From Nematopogon swammerdamellus (lineage: Eukaryota > Arthropoda > Insecta > Lepidoptera > Adelidae), in NCBI GenBank assembly GCA_946902875.1, contig OX336343.1, forward strand, positions 17,159,596-17,223,595: 64,000 nt of DNA, read 5' to 3'. The notes beneath the pieces are model-generated. The model was not told the origin of the DNA. It was given only the letters and a program-made list of their open reading frames with translations, and ran no database searches. Every line of letters starts with the position of its first letter. Position 1 is the stretch's first letter. A program made the position numbers and the translations under genes. Below, in pieces: positions 13,501 to 20,509 of the stretch.

Positions 13501-16500
13501 ACCTACAGTTTAACGTGGAATCCGAACCACGGTCAGCCTCCAACGGTCGAGCGGTCATCCATCCAATCACCGACCGCGCTCAGCGTTGCTTAATAACAGT
13601 TGACTAACCAACCGCGCCACTGAGCTACCGAGGCTGACGAATTTTCTTATCCCTTAGTCGACTTTTACGACATGCGACGGGGAGATATGCAGTGGGGCTA
13701 TTCTTTTTAAGTACCGACCCCACACGGTACAATATTATATTATATTTACGGTATTATATTATATTGTACGGTATTATATTTGCTTTTAAATTCAGAACCA
13801 GCCAATTTATATGTAGTTTGAATTTTAGCTAATGGAATCTACCATATTCTGGATGGTTGTAATATTAACTTACGTCTTAGACTGCCTAAAATATACTTTT
13901 CAAAAATGCTCTTATACATCTCTAAATGGTTTTGGGTGTTTTTTTATTGAAAGCGCAGCAGACCCACCCTAACAACACCCATGGTCATTCGGTCGTATGC
14001 AAGGGTTGCGAATGCCATGCCTGATAGATGCCTATTCATGCCCCTTTTGAAGGATCTGAGACTGTACTTGGCTATATACCATCATTCTACCTAAAACAGG
14101 GGCTAGCTGTCGGCACAGCCAGTTAGCATATAGGGTAACTTTTTACCTGTGAAGAAATCAAAGTGGTAGTCATATTCATAGGAAAAAGCCTTCCTCAGTG
14201 CAACGGAGGCCAATGACCGGACCTGGGAACGACTGCCTGAGTTGCCAGGCAAAAATAATACTGGGATGCCATCGAACCTGAAAACAAATTCAGAATATCA
14301 AATAAAAAAAATATTGTGAAGAAACAAAAAATCACTATGAGATGTTTTTTTCAGTCATCCTTTGGATTGTAACTAACGAATTACAATTTTAATAAAAATA
14401 AAGAAGCAAGAAATGAAGACTCAAAATGTATGAAGACAACAAATTCCATAGAAGTTGATTCTACAAAATTAGCTTGTTTTAAATTCAACTGATGAAAAGA
14501 TTTTGACATATACAAGTTTTTATGAAAATGGTAACAATTACATACACAGGTTCATACCTCATTTTCCTTGCTCGTTCAGTTAGTCTGCCCTCACTGTACG
14601 AATACAGTGCGTATTGAGGGTACTTCTCATTGTCAGGTACTCTGATGTGCTGGATAGAACAATACAATCAGAGTATTTTAGGGAAAGTACCTGTTTGGGG
14701 GGGAGGGAGGGGTTTATCAAAATACCACACTGGGTGACAGGTGGGGAGCGGGTTATCCACCCTGTTATGTTATATTTCAATAATGGTTTAAAAAGACTAA
14801 AAAAACGCAGCGACGGTCTGATACAAACAAAAACGATAGCTTTGGTTGTGTGGACTGACAATGTGTTTTCCTAAGAACTCGACAGGCACTGTTTAATTAC
14901 ACCCAAAAGTCCAGTTCGAGTCGAGTTCAATCCAGAGCCAGTTCGCCTGGTCATTTTCACAAATACAACCATTAATGCTATCCACATACATTTAAAAACG
15001 GCACGTTGAATTGGGGGAGGGGTTAATCATGAAATCACGCATGGTCACACAGAGAGACGGGGGGGGGGGGGGGGGGGGGGGGCGGTCATGTGGTATGGGT
15101 ACTTCGACCAACCTATCATTCATTGCGGTGGTACCAAGCCGGGCTGATTAAACTCAACCACCTAGTAAGGTTTTATTTTACCGACAGTAGGCTCTGGTTT
15201 TATTGTACCGTGTGGGGCCGGTACTTTAAAAGAATAGCCCCACTGCATCTCTCCCCGTGTATGTCGTAAAAGGCGACTAAGGGATATGACTCCCTTCTTA
15301 TATTACTAGGTGGTAGGGTTTAACCAGTGGCGGCTTTGACCTATAAATCTTAGTGAGGCGACTAAAAAATCCACCTACATTGCTATTACTTTATGATAAA
15401 TTGAAAAACCTAAACCTAATTTTTTTTGGCCCTAACAATACTTAACCAAAAACTACTATCGAATCGCGCACCGAGGGTACCGTATCGCCATGTCACGGCT
15501 AGCGCCACTAGATGAATTTCATAACACGCCGCGCCATCTAGATGGCGTGTTATGAAATACTTCATATTAGTTAGTCACGATTAGAAAATGATTCATCATC
15601 TATTTGGTAGATGGCGCGCGCGCATACACTTTTTGAAACCAAAAAGTGTATGCGCGCGCGCCATCTATGGGAACCCCCGTGAGTTTTTTACTTTTTCTTA
15701 TTTTCATTATTTTTTGTTATATCGGCCATAATAAAATAACACATTTTCTGTGAACATTTCAACGGGCTACCAAATTACGGTTCAAGAGATACAGGCCTCA
15801 GACAGACGGACGGACAGACAAGCGGCGGGTGGCCGAGTGGTTTGGGCATTGGCTTCAAATGCGAGAGGTGCGAGGTTCGAATCCGGTCGGCGTGTAACAA
15901 TGAGTTTTTTCTGACGAAAAAATTTACGTGTATGCTTACTTTACACCTGCTGCTGCCGCATAGCAGCCTCGGCTGTGTTCTCCTCTAGTCTAGTATAGCC
16001 AGCAATCCAGGGAAGTCTCCGGTATGGCACCTACCTTCTCGGAGGTGATATTAGCTGGTCGGAGCATGCGCTTTGGCCCCTCCGGCTCAGCCACCCATAC
16101 CGGATTACTTAAAAAAAAAGACAGACGGACGGACGGACAGACAGACAGACAGACAGACGGCGTAGGCTTAGTAATAGGGTACCATACCGGATACGGAACC
16201 CTAAAAAAAAAAAAAAGAATTCGCAAAAGTGAGATTCGAACCAACGTCACTAGATTGAATAGCGAAGCATATACCATTGAGCTATGAAACTTACCGTAAC
16301 TAGTGCGAATTTTGCCATCATTTTAATCACGGAGGTAAAACAAACCGACTTATAGAAAACGTGAATCGCCCCATCTCGCTCTGCATTGTTTTAATTGGAT
16401 ATAGATGTCTCGTCCGGCGCCATTTATCAGAGCCTCAGCTGCTCCCTACATCCAAAGCCTCCAAGGTCAACCTGTTGTCTTTACGCTTGGTGAAGCGATA

Positions 16501-17728
16501 TCAAAATAAGCGATTCGTCGCCGCACCGGACCGGGGTGAGTCACCATATGCCATGCCGTACGTGACACGTCACACGTCACGTCTGTGTGTGTGTGCGTGC
16601 TGTGTTGGTGGTGTTGATGCACTAACACATCTTTAACGTATTTCGTCGCGCGCGTCGCACCAGCCGCCTCCGCCTCCTCCGCACCGCCGCCGCGCCGCCG
16701 CGCTAATTTTGTGATCAGTTCGGATCGGATATACTTGACTTTTTTAAGTTTTCTTTCTTGATATTTTGAAATGTTTTTTTTTTTTCTTTACTTTCAAGAT
16801 AATTAAGTGAGGCGGTGCTTCACTTGCTTCACCTGGGGAACCGCCACTGGGTTTAACCCGCCCGGGTTGGTACCACCACACTGAATGAAACGTCGGTCGA
16901 AACGGCTATGTAAATAGTTTGTGTTTTCCGTCCAGTTCAGTGTAGCCGGCACGACCGAAGGGAAGCACTGACGTGGCACCAAGTTCACCCGGTGTTATGG
17001 GCTGACATCACGGATGTTGTAGGTGATTTAGCCAACTGTCAGTTTCAATAAAAAAAAAAAGGTAAGAAGGGAAGGGACCTAACAGTTTTACATGGATCAT
17101 TAATTCCACAACATAACTGTTCATAGGCGAACAAGTAATTAGATTTTTAAAATCAAAGCCAAAGAGAAAAGTGCGCCATACCAGTTAGGACAGAGCCAAC
17201 TGTCATTATCTCCCTCTACGGAGACAAGCCATGCTGCATAGTCATAGCCCCAGCGGCGTTGCTATCGCTTACTCGCTCTCGCTTGCCTACCGATGACAGG
17301 AGCGAGAGAGAAACATGGAATCGCTCACCCTTCATCGGGCGACGTCGCAATCTTCGTGTTTCTCTCTCACTCCTGTCACAGGGAGGCAAGCGAGAGCGAG
17401 TAAGCGATAGCAACGTCGCACTGGGGCTATGACGATGCAGCATGGCTTGTCTCCGTAGAGAGAGACGAATGACAGTAGGCTCTGGTTAGGAGCATATTAA
17501 CTTTATGCCACAGCTAGGGCATAATTTTAGTAGGTTATATACTCAGACCGACTTGTAGCTAAGAAAACACAGTGAATAACTCACAACAAACTGCGGGTAC
17601 TCGAACATGTAAGTCATTTCGCAGTAATTTGAGCGGTCGCTGAAGTAAACGCCCATTCCGCCGAGAAGCAGCAGCGACAGAGCTACTAGCGACAATAGCC
17701 GCAACCAGCTCATACTGATGAGAATCAT
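1449..17728 (-). CDS. PGAP1: PGAP1, GPI inositol-deacylase (gene span, 9 exons, 3' end off window)
   Basis: ER-membrane lipase-fold enzyme that removes the acyl chain from the inositol of GPI anchors after attachment to protein. I joined nine exons by hand: 17728-17585, 14649-14558, 14277-14147, 13158-13001, 11591-11328, 5647-5477, 4694-4573, 3549-3415, 1575-1449. All have GT donors and AG acceptors and matching phases, giving about 448 residues without a stop. Residues 8-28 form an N-terminal signal-anchor; then come [24 protein letters not shown] and the nucleophile elbow GHSMGG with Ser at codon 174, the position I recall for the mammalian catalytic serine. [17 protein letters not shown] follows in exon 6. 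The C-terminal multi-pass part must lie left of position 1449. Intron 5 carries a LINE; other introns carry SINEs, a Helitron and MITEs. Identity is confident; the exon 9 acceptor is the least certain join. Confidence 0.93.
1622..2060 (+). repeat. Family D repeat (AACCGACTTCAAAAA), copy 1
   Basis: Starts AACCGACTTCAAAAAAGGAG and ends in an 80-bp near-perfect inverted repeat (1861-1940 / 1968-2048). Common in Lepidoptera; class unknown to me. Between PGAP1 exons 8 and 9. Confidence 0.75.
2100..2285 (+). repeat. Family G repeat, copy 1
   Basis: Shares ACGTTTGGC..GAAAC...GACC-CGAGTAAAGC with 3140-3270. Probably a LINE 3' end; not classified. Confidence 0.45.
2305..2532 (+). mobile_element. Helitron, non-autonomous copy 1
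   Basis: 5' TCCTTATATATACC, inner AACTCGAGAACCACTGAACC, 3' hairpin GCGGGCGGAGCCGCGGGC followed by CTTG in place of CTAG. 228 bp. Confidence 0.72.
2627..2935 (+). repeat. Head module with body type 1
   Basis: Starts with the ~85-bp head module and continues with a body (GACAAGATGCCGTGCTAAAG ... GATTGTCGGGATTC) matched by 47850-48150. No coding content. Confidence 0.7.
3140..3270 (+). repeat. Family G repeat, copy 2
   Basis: Second copy, ending CCCCGAGTAAAGCTG. Confidence 0.45.
3415..3549 (-). CDS. PGAP1: PGAP1 exon 8
   Basis: Acceptor TTTGCAG, donor GTATGG at 3414. 135 nt, joins exon 7 as [17 protein letters not shown] and continues [16 protein letters not shown]. Ends in phase 2 after CGC GTC TG. 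Confidence 0.78.
4573..4694 (-). CDS. PGAP1: PGAP1 exon 7
   Basis: Acceptor TTACAG, donor GTATGT at 4572. 122 nt, phase 0 in and 2 out. Encodes [20 protein letters not shown], open in only the frame predicted by exon 6. Placed in PGAP1 by phase, strand and order; the region is poorly conserved. Confidence 0.8.
4785..5205 (+). repeat. Family D repeat, copy 2
   Basis: Same start, middle (AAGATCGGATTGGAAAGCGA) and terminal inverted repeat (5071-5124 / 5143-5200) as copy 1. Confidence 0.75.
5477..5647 (-). CDS. PGAP1: PGAP1 exon 6
   Basis: Acceptor ATTCCAG, donor GTAAAA at 5476. 171 nt, phase 0 at both ends. Encodes [20 protein letters not shown], which carries the conserved Trp and His of the C-terminal part of the lipase domain. 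Follows exon 5 across a 5.7 kb intron filled by a LINE. Confidence 0.92.
6182..6514 (-). mobile_element. SINE A, 5'-truncated
   Basis: Retains body, B box and 5S-like part; ends at the start of the 5S-like segment, just left of the LINE's 3' tail. Confidence 0.78.
6572..6592 (-). repeat. LINE 3' tail of TTTTGAC repeats
   Basis: Three exact copies of the 7-mer TTTTGAC (minus strand) close the LINE. CR1/L2 elements prime on such short tandem tails. Confidence 0.8.
6725..9949 (-). CDS. LINE ORF2: endonuclease-reverse transcriptase
   Basis: 1074 residues from the only early ATG. An apurinic-type endonuclease occupies roughly residues 108-345 ([31 protein letters not shown]). The reverse transcriptase follows at about 590-860 ([57 protein letters not shown], and YADD at 801-804). 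A C-terminal region ends in [18 protein letters not shown], typical of Daphne/L2-like elements. The frame is -1 relative to ORF1, and the endonuclease starts right after the ORF1 stop. All key residues are present, so the enzyme may be functional. Confidence 0.9.
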   Translation of the reverse strand: MAEGHRSSKVHRKEKAACFFRFKRHSSRTQRANSELRRNSRPEIRYNNAYEPLLSTKNPTAQLTGSRTKQECSSHRTAAAAAANHCAGDAQNNDTKPTGQVDIRLTSNNLTIVHQNVRSMRNKMLEIEAFLSNLNPMTDIFCVSETWQARGEPIYVLPGYRAVHGYARSTRSGGGVCVYVREHIYPNVTVIKKFDNLIKEQSIEFTIITIKVNKKQICILTMYHTGNEHDYFFDKCEFLLNELISSYDYLILCGDLNIDFYDKQSVNYKSLVQLMNIFNLENLVNEPTRICDTRKSIIDYVITNIPKDDAECLTLPNGVSDHKYQISTFKGINSHPKRQTKIGRIFSEVNITYFQSLLNCTSFTNVYKCNTMDEAFDTFFELYTYYFDEAFPVKKRTITTQKQKNWLEPETKVLKDKITALEVLGTNIKSKEFKETLNKLKLNYRNQLKTDKTKHIKKIIEKSDNKSKTIWKVVKRETGKDRKIDKENIILKLSENTMTNNPDIIAETFGAYYQSIPKLLVDTLGKKQMDPCALLKTCHMPVSHKNRFRAEVLTEKNIEKIINSLKRKPTQDQSGISVALLHKSYKPILGILTYLINLSFETGTFPRKLKCAKLIPLYKKGDKALPENYRPVSVLPVFSKVFEKAMHNQLLHFVETNNILSQNQHGFRPGKSTSSATYELTKSILQALDKGDSVAGVFVDLSKAFDVVNHKFLLQKLKIYGVEDQALDWFRSYLNDRTFRVNVASSDTKKGEMTTVISKPFVSEYGVPQGSILAPLLFIIFINDFPKYTTLVMLSYLVVLYADDANVIVTDESRTKLIEKINTVIKEIGAWFSANGLILNSGKTHCVNFSITSKNIKDNEMFIKYNNEIIEFAASTVFLGFTVDQHLRWVEHIDKVCDKLSKACYCLRTLSKCCDLDTLKSAYSGYFYSIMSYGLEFWGHSGEAVRVFRLQKKAARIMTNAAWDAHCEPIFKRLKLLTMYDVYVLKTAMYVRDRPNEYQCLNHRYSTRHRSNIQQIKHKTQKHKTGVHFNSINIYNKLPEDLCNLENNKHFKTGLTKWLHEKTFYNLNFFKILI
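9634..10827 (-). CDS. LINE ORF1 protein
   Basis: 397 residues. The N-terminal third is Ser/Thr/Gln-rich and low in complexity. Around residues 230-310 lies a compact domain ([17 protein letters not shown], then [13 protein letters not shown]) of the RRM-like type seen in ORF1 proteins of CR1/L2 LINEs and thought to bind element RNA. The tail is Pro/Thr/Ala-rich. Start taken at the first ATG of the frame (10827). Nothing suggests a cellular gene. Confidence 0.75.
   Translation of the reverse strand: MYAIIIDTKLNDISTTQTHCTALLNDLLQRVSRIEQQNEEIRSNRMNQNRFTHTLKHERSADSNPASRQTETHPHTHAQSDPTAADLATNTRKQPTASRSQNRHSQGKSEILTYAETVRNDHSRTRKQVSGKRTKRTNAPTDHHSSTTGVTPSTTFATAAAAAETEAGQRKQVLPTKENFPDFRDSYANKGRNSNSRTRTDNPMIIGTRDDSNKEEITLKVAQRYQPYSGIHICRLDPSTTTEQIKTYVIKNLTNISEQDIKVEKLTPRGDNYSSFKLESSKEQTDQLLNPEFWPKGTGVRKYIEKKKPLAFLGSRDTHRGHKEQTVNSEETPDLKSDTTTHTNPFSPLKIQQHNSPVHGQNKNAAHTAPPPPLPPTTAPATPKIMTRSRQAKLTFD
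11328..11591 (-). CDS. PGAP1: PGAP1 exon 5
   Basis: Begins GGVIAKRLL, completing the GHSMGG motif. 264 nt (88 codons), phase 0 at both ends. Acceptor is a T-run plus AG at 11593-11592; donor GTAAGA at 11327. Encodes [20 protein letters not shown] and then [15 protein letters not shown], the substrate-side loops of the lipase domain. Confidence 0.92.
11606..12165 (+). mobile_element. Helitron, non-autonomous copy 3, beside PGAP1 exon 5
   Basis: Starts TCTATATATATAATAAAATC, ends with hairpin CGCGGACGCAGTCGCG and AAGTTAGT. No coding capacity. Its left edge is 13 nt from the 3' splice site of PGAP1 exon 5 (minus strand). Confidence 0.68.
12618..12963 (+). repeat. Family C repeat (TTTCCGTA...TACGGAAAC), copy 1
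   Basis: Ends GTTTCCGTATC / GATACGGAAACC; inner CGGTTCAAGAGATACAG. Ends 37 bp from the PGAP1 exon 4 donor. Confidence 0.7.
13001..13158 (-). CDS. PGAP1: PGAP1 exon 4 (ends at the catalytic serine)
   Basis: Acceptor CCCCGCAG, donor GTCAGT at 13000. 158 nt. Encodes [18 protein letters not shown] and ends VVVIGHSM, so the GHSMGG elbow is split between exons 4 and 5 straight after the residue following the catalytic Ser (codon 174). Confidence 0.92.
13254..13730 (-). mobile_element. SINE A, full copy with 85-bp head module
   Basis: Reads on the minus strand: head module (GTACCGTGTGGGGTCGG...), then CAGCCTCGGTAGCTCAGTGG (tRNA A box), a 5S-rRNA-like segment (TTAAGCAACGC, GGATGGGTGACCGC), GGTTCGGATTCC (B box), a central body (GGTTGGTACCACCGCACTGA) and a tail ending in poly(A). 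TATTATATTT at 13241-13250 and 13738-13747 is a probable target duplication enclosing the head module too. Lies in PGAP1 intron 3. Confidence 0.85.
13963..14072 (-). mobile_element. Jockey-like LINE, truncated copy 2
   Basis: About 110 bp of the same 3' end on the minus strand with a T-run at its left edge; lies 75 bp after PGAP1 exon 3. Confidence 0.7.
14147..14277 (-). CDS. PGAP1: PGAP1 exon 3
   Basis: Acceptor TTTTCAG, donor GTAAAA at 14146. 131 nt, joins exon 2 in frame and leaves in phase 1. Encodes [15 protein letters not shown] then [14 protein letters not shown] and YDYHFDFF, the first beta strand and oxyanion-side loop of the lipase fold. Most animal homologues have GNAGSYKQ where this has GNSGSRSQ. 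Confidence 0.92.
14558..14649 (-). CDS. PGAP1: PGAP1 exon 2
   Basis: Acceptor CCAG just before 14649, donor GTATGA at 14557. 92 nt, enters in phase 0 and leaves in phase 2. Encodes [20 protein letters not shown] and the following residues, matching the PGAP1 stretch between the first ER-lumenal block and the lipase strand. Confidence 0.88.
15059..15082 (+). repeat. Poly(G) run
   Basis: Uninterrupted run of more than 20 G followed by CGGTCATG. Belongs to the G-run repeat type at 51.4 and 53.3 kb. Confidence 0.7.
15111..15171 (-). mobile_element. SINE A body fragment
   Basis: Short piece of the central body (GGTACCACCGCAATGAATG on the minus strand) next to a G-run. Confidence 0.55.
15516..15667. 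repeat. Two palindromes with GATGGCG cores
   Basis: 15516-15558 (ATTTCATAACACGCC arms) and 15608-15667 (28-bp perfect arms, loop AAAC, core GCGCGCGCG). Both inside hAT element 1. Confidence 0.75.
15676..16206 (+). repeat. Family C repeat, copy 2 (interrupted by SINE B)
   Basis: 15676-15820 and 16120-16206; CAGA-type microsatellite at 16118-16158; ends GGATACGGAACCC. Confidence 0.7.
15821..16119 (+). mobile_element. SINE B (tRNA-Leu/Ser-like head)
   Basis: GGTGGCCGAGTGGTTTGGGC (A box) and GAGGTTCGAATCCGG (B box) form a clear tRNA-like head, followed by a body with CATAGCAGCCTCGGCTG and a poly(A) tail. It is inserted in a family C repeat, inside the hAT element, with GACAGACGGACGGAC on both sides. 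Confidence 0.8.
17191..17485. repeat. Long fold-back in PGAP1 intron 1
   Basis: About 140-bp arms with few mismatches (GTTGCTATCGCTTACTCGCT ... inverted at 17380-17420). It would form one long hairpin in RNA. Lies 100 bp after the PGAP1 exon 1 donor. Confidence 0.75.
17585..17728 (-). CDS. PGAP1: PGAP1 exon 1 (signal-anchor)
   Basis: Starts at the ATG at 17728; a second in-frame Met is at codon 6. Encodes 48 codons with a hydrophobic run of Leu/Val/Ala followed by [12 protein letters not shown], a block strongly conserved in PGAP1. Donor GTGAGT at 17584, phase 0. Confidence 0.9.
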
Positions 17729-18849
17729 CTTTGTTCGTTACGTGGACATTCACAGTTCACACAGCATTTTTGAATTTATGAACCACAATACGTAAATACA
17801 CTCGAATTATATTTAAAGATTCTTGACGATACGACATATCAATGAAGAATGAACTAAAATAACGTGGATGAATGTGCGGACGCGATCAAGACGCGATATG
17901 GCTGTTGTTCATGCCACAGATTACCAATATATATGTCTTTCTATATACTTCTTCTTCTTTTTTTAAATAGTGGCAACCAAACGAATAGGAAATTCGTTTA
18001 TTACTGCCAGTATCCAGTGACGGAGTTGCACGGTATAAATTTGTGATTATTTTTTATAATATAATAAAACAAAATAATGTTGAAAGGAACGAAGCATTTG
18101 AAGTTACTAGTTTGCATGCACAAATTCTGGAAGACACATACTTAGTTGTAAATAAGAAGATGAAAATAAATAACTAAAACATTATACATATATTTATATA
18201 TAATTAATTACAGTCTTACGTCATTACATTTTATAAATTATATATATATATATATTTCTATATATATGTCAATCTAAATGGCCATGCATGACAGATATCA
18301 GCTGATAATATTGACATTTGTTTGACGTAACCAGTCGCCAGTCAGACAGTCAGCGTGAGCGTCCACTGCTGGACTCTGGCTGGACGCACAGATTACCAAT
18401 GGACGTGCTCTGGCTGGACATAGCCTCTCCAATTTCCCTCCAGTCCTCCTGGCAAAGAATATAATACTACTACTACTAGGGCGTCCTCCTGGCCTTCAGC
18501 GATACGGAACTCGGAACCACTGCTTTCCGTAACCAAAGAGCAATAATTCCGCTTAAAATTGAAAGTGACAACATCGTGGTCACACGAATGGCTCGGGGCC
18601 AATTCTGATGTCTCTCACTGACAGTTGTCCCCCTAAGAAATCTTTATTTTCGGAAATATTCGGAAATATACAAACTGATTTGTCGGTTAAAAAAAATAAA
18701 AACAAACTAACCTAATGTTGAGGCGGTGCATGTCGTTTTTGTTACAAGTTTGTTTTTCCGAAAATAATTATTAGGTGGTTATAAAAACAACAAACCCTAA
18801 AACAATTTGAACACCGTAACATTGTAAATTTAAACATCGTAAATGAAAA
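17729..18849. other. Region upstream of PGAP1, no gene seen
   Basis: AT-rich with a TA microsatellite at 18238-18262. Holds two copies of CACAGATTACCAAT (17916, 18387) and a CCACTGCTGGAC-type LINE relic at 18360-18430. The PGAP1 promoter should be here, but I see no clear motif. Confidence 0.4.
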
Positions 18850-18895
18850 AAAAGAAAAAAAACCGAACGTGGGATTCGAACCCAGGTCATAAAAC
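18850..18895 (-). other. tRNA-like B-box half, split by E1
   Basis: On the minus strand GACCTGGGTTCGAATCCCAC reads as a tRNA T-arm with B box. The matching A-box half (GTGGCTCAGGGGTGAGGGTC) lies beyond E1 and a MITE at 23903-23935. Joined, A box to B box spacing is tRNA-like, but the acceptor ends do not pair, so this is a tRNA-derived repeat rather than a gene. Confidence 0.6.
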
Positions 18896-19100
18896 TGTGG
18901 CGCCAACCAACGCTGGCAGCTTTAATTTTTTGAATATTTGGTTTGACAAGTTGCGCGAAAGAAAATATGTCAAGTTAGACTTCTGATTATTTTCCCGAAC
19001 TAAAAATGAATTCTTAGTTATTCGCATATTCTTGCTTTTAAAATGTATTATTAAATGTTAAACTTAATCGAGTTTTCTTCATTGATCGAAGTATTCAGTA
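18896..19100 (+). repeat. E1 left LTR (shared part)
   Basis: 205 bp beginning TGTGGCGCC, ending ATTCAGTA; matches 23525-23729. The true LTR may reach about 19152 if TTGTGACACGG is the primer site. Confidence 0.85.
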
Positions 19101-19690
19101 GAAATTTGGAAATATATTTCACGAAGTGATGAACAGTGCCAAATGTGAATTTTTGTGACACGGAGACGGCAGCAACTCTGCTTGGCTAGTGCTGCACCTC
19201 ATTGTGCGGCGCGCGGAGACAACAACAACCCCGACTACGGATCACATGCGGCACTAGCTGCAACCCAGCACTATCGCTCAAAAGACACAGCACATACGAT
19301 GCACCAGTGAGTGACACAAGTTGACAAGTGCAACATGATGACCACACCGCACAACGACGACGACCGCTGCGATTAGTCCGGCCAGTCATCACTCTTCTAA
19401 TGACGCGACGATGCGACGACACCTCCCCGATCCGGTGAAGACAGCGTAGCGACAAAACTTTCCCTGTTATATCTAATCGTCTGCACCTTGCAAGAGGAAG
19501 CGACGGCGTTCAACAGCGCACGTTTTTTTCTAGCATTATTAAGCAAATAACATGTACTAATAGTAATTAGCACCCACATTTTATTACTTTTTCATTTTTG
19601 TTTCTTTAATTGAGATACTTAGCTACTTACCATAACGTGTTGCACTTATTGTTTTGTATTGTATTTTCTGTGTATCCATTCATTAGAGCA

Positions 19691-20509
19691 ATGGAAACAG
19701 AATCAGTAGGAGCCACTCCCTCACCCCACGAGATCTTCAAAGTATCCGTTAAACTGCCCCCCTTCTGGCCAGACCGTCCCGCTCTTTGGTTTGCACAAGC
19801 GGAGGCGAACTTTGAGATCGCTGGAATAACAAATGACTCTACTAAATACAACTACATCGTAGGGCAAATGACTCAAAGTCAGGCAGTGGAAATCGAAGAT
19901 ATAATCATCAACCCACCAGCCGAAGGCAAGTATGTTCTACTTAAATCAGAGCTTATAAAACGATTGTCTGCTTCGGAGGAGCGTCGAGTACGACAACTGC
20001 TGGGCGACGAAGAACTCGGCGATCGCAAACCGTCACAATTCCTCAGGCAACTTCGTTCACTCGCTGGAGGCACCATACGCGACGAGGGGATATTACGACA
20101 GCTTTGGCTCCGCAGACTACCAACTCAAATTCAAACAATACTTGCAGTTCAATTAGAGCTTCCTGTAGATAAAATGGCTGACCTAGCTGACCGCATTCTT
20201 GATGTAGCACAAATTAGTACGTCAGTAATGTCCACGACAACTGCCCCTCTCCATGAATCTACTGCATCTTCAGTGATTCCTCATGCTCTTCTGTCAACTA
20301 TGCAACAGAATATCGACCAGCTGACGCAACAAGTTGCAGTACTGGTCGCCGGTACCGATGTCAGATCCCGTAGCAGATCTTCTAGCAGAGGTCGGCAGGG
20401 TAACAAGGATCCTCAAACAAGCCAAGTTTGTTGGTATCACCGCAGATGGAAGGACCAAGCAAAGCGATGTGTGACACCGTGCGCTTGGAAGCCTAACCAA
20501 ACAAACTAA
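19691..20509 (+). CDS. E1 Gag
   Basis: 272 residues from the ATG at 19691 ([17 protein letters not shown]). The frame is open further upstream without an ATG, but homology to E2 Gag starts after this Met. Same capsid-like blocks as E2 ([35 protein letters not shown]) and a CWYH-x10-C-x3-C knuckle. It lacks the N-terminal coiled coil of E2. Confidence 0.87.
   Translation: METESVGATPSPHEIFKVSVKLPPFWPDRPALWFAQAEANFEIAGITNDSTKYNYIVGQMTQSQAVEIEDIIINPPAEGKYVLLKSELIKRLSASEERRVRQLLGDEELGDRKPSQFLRQLRSLAGGTIRDEGILRQLWLRRLPTQIQTILAVQLELPVDKMADLADRILDVAQISTSVMSTTTAPLHESTASSVIPHALLSTMQQNIDQLTQQVAVLVAGTDVRSRSRSSSRGRQGNKDPQTSQVCWYHRRWKDQAKRCVTPCAWKPNQTN

Larger units (their letters stand above)
15325..16849. 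mobile_element. Non-autonomous hAT-like element 1
   Basis: Ends CAGTGGCGG.../...CCGCCACTG and a perfect 8-bp duplication GGTTTAAC (15317-15324, 16850-16857), both diagnostic of hAT. No transposase frame. Contains two fold-backs, a family C repeat with SINE B inside, and a GC-rich right part (16640-16705). Confidence 0.83.
15205..17060 (+). mobile_element. SINE A interrupted by a hAT element
   Basis: Pieces 15205-15324 and 16850-17060. The first piece is the head module joined directly to the body (CTAGGTGGTAGGG), so the tRNA/5S part is deleted; the second ends in AATAAAAAA. The two pieces share the hAT target duplication GGTTTAAC. Confidence 0.8.

Noticed and set aside
14614..14874. Plus-strand 86-codon frame
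   Set aside because: Antisense of PGAP1 exon 2 plus intron; no homology or codon signal.
15826..15895. A functional tRNA-Leu/Ser gene
   Set aside because: A and B boxes are present but the arms pair poorly and a SINE body with poly(A) follows.
16361..16636. Plus-strand 91-codon frame in the hAT element
   Set aside because: No hAT transposase motif; GC-rich low-complexity end, probably chance.
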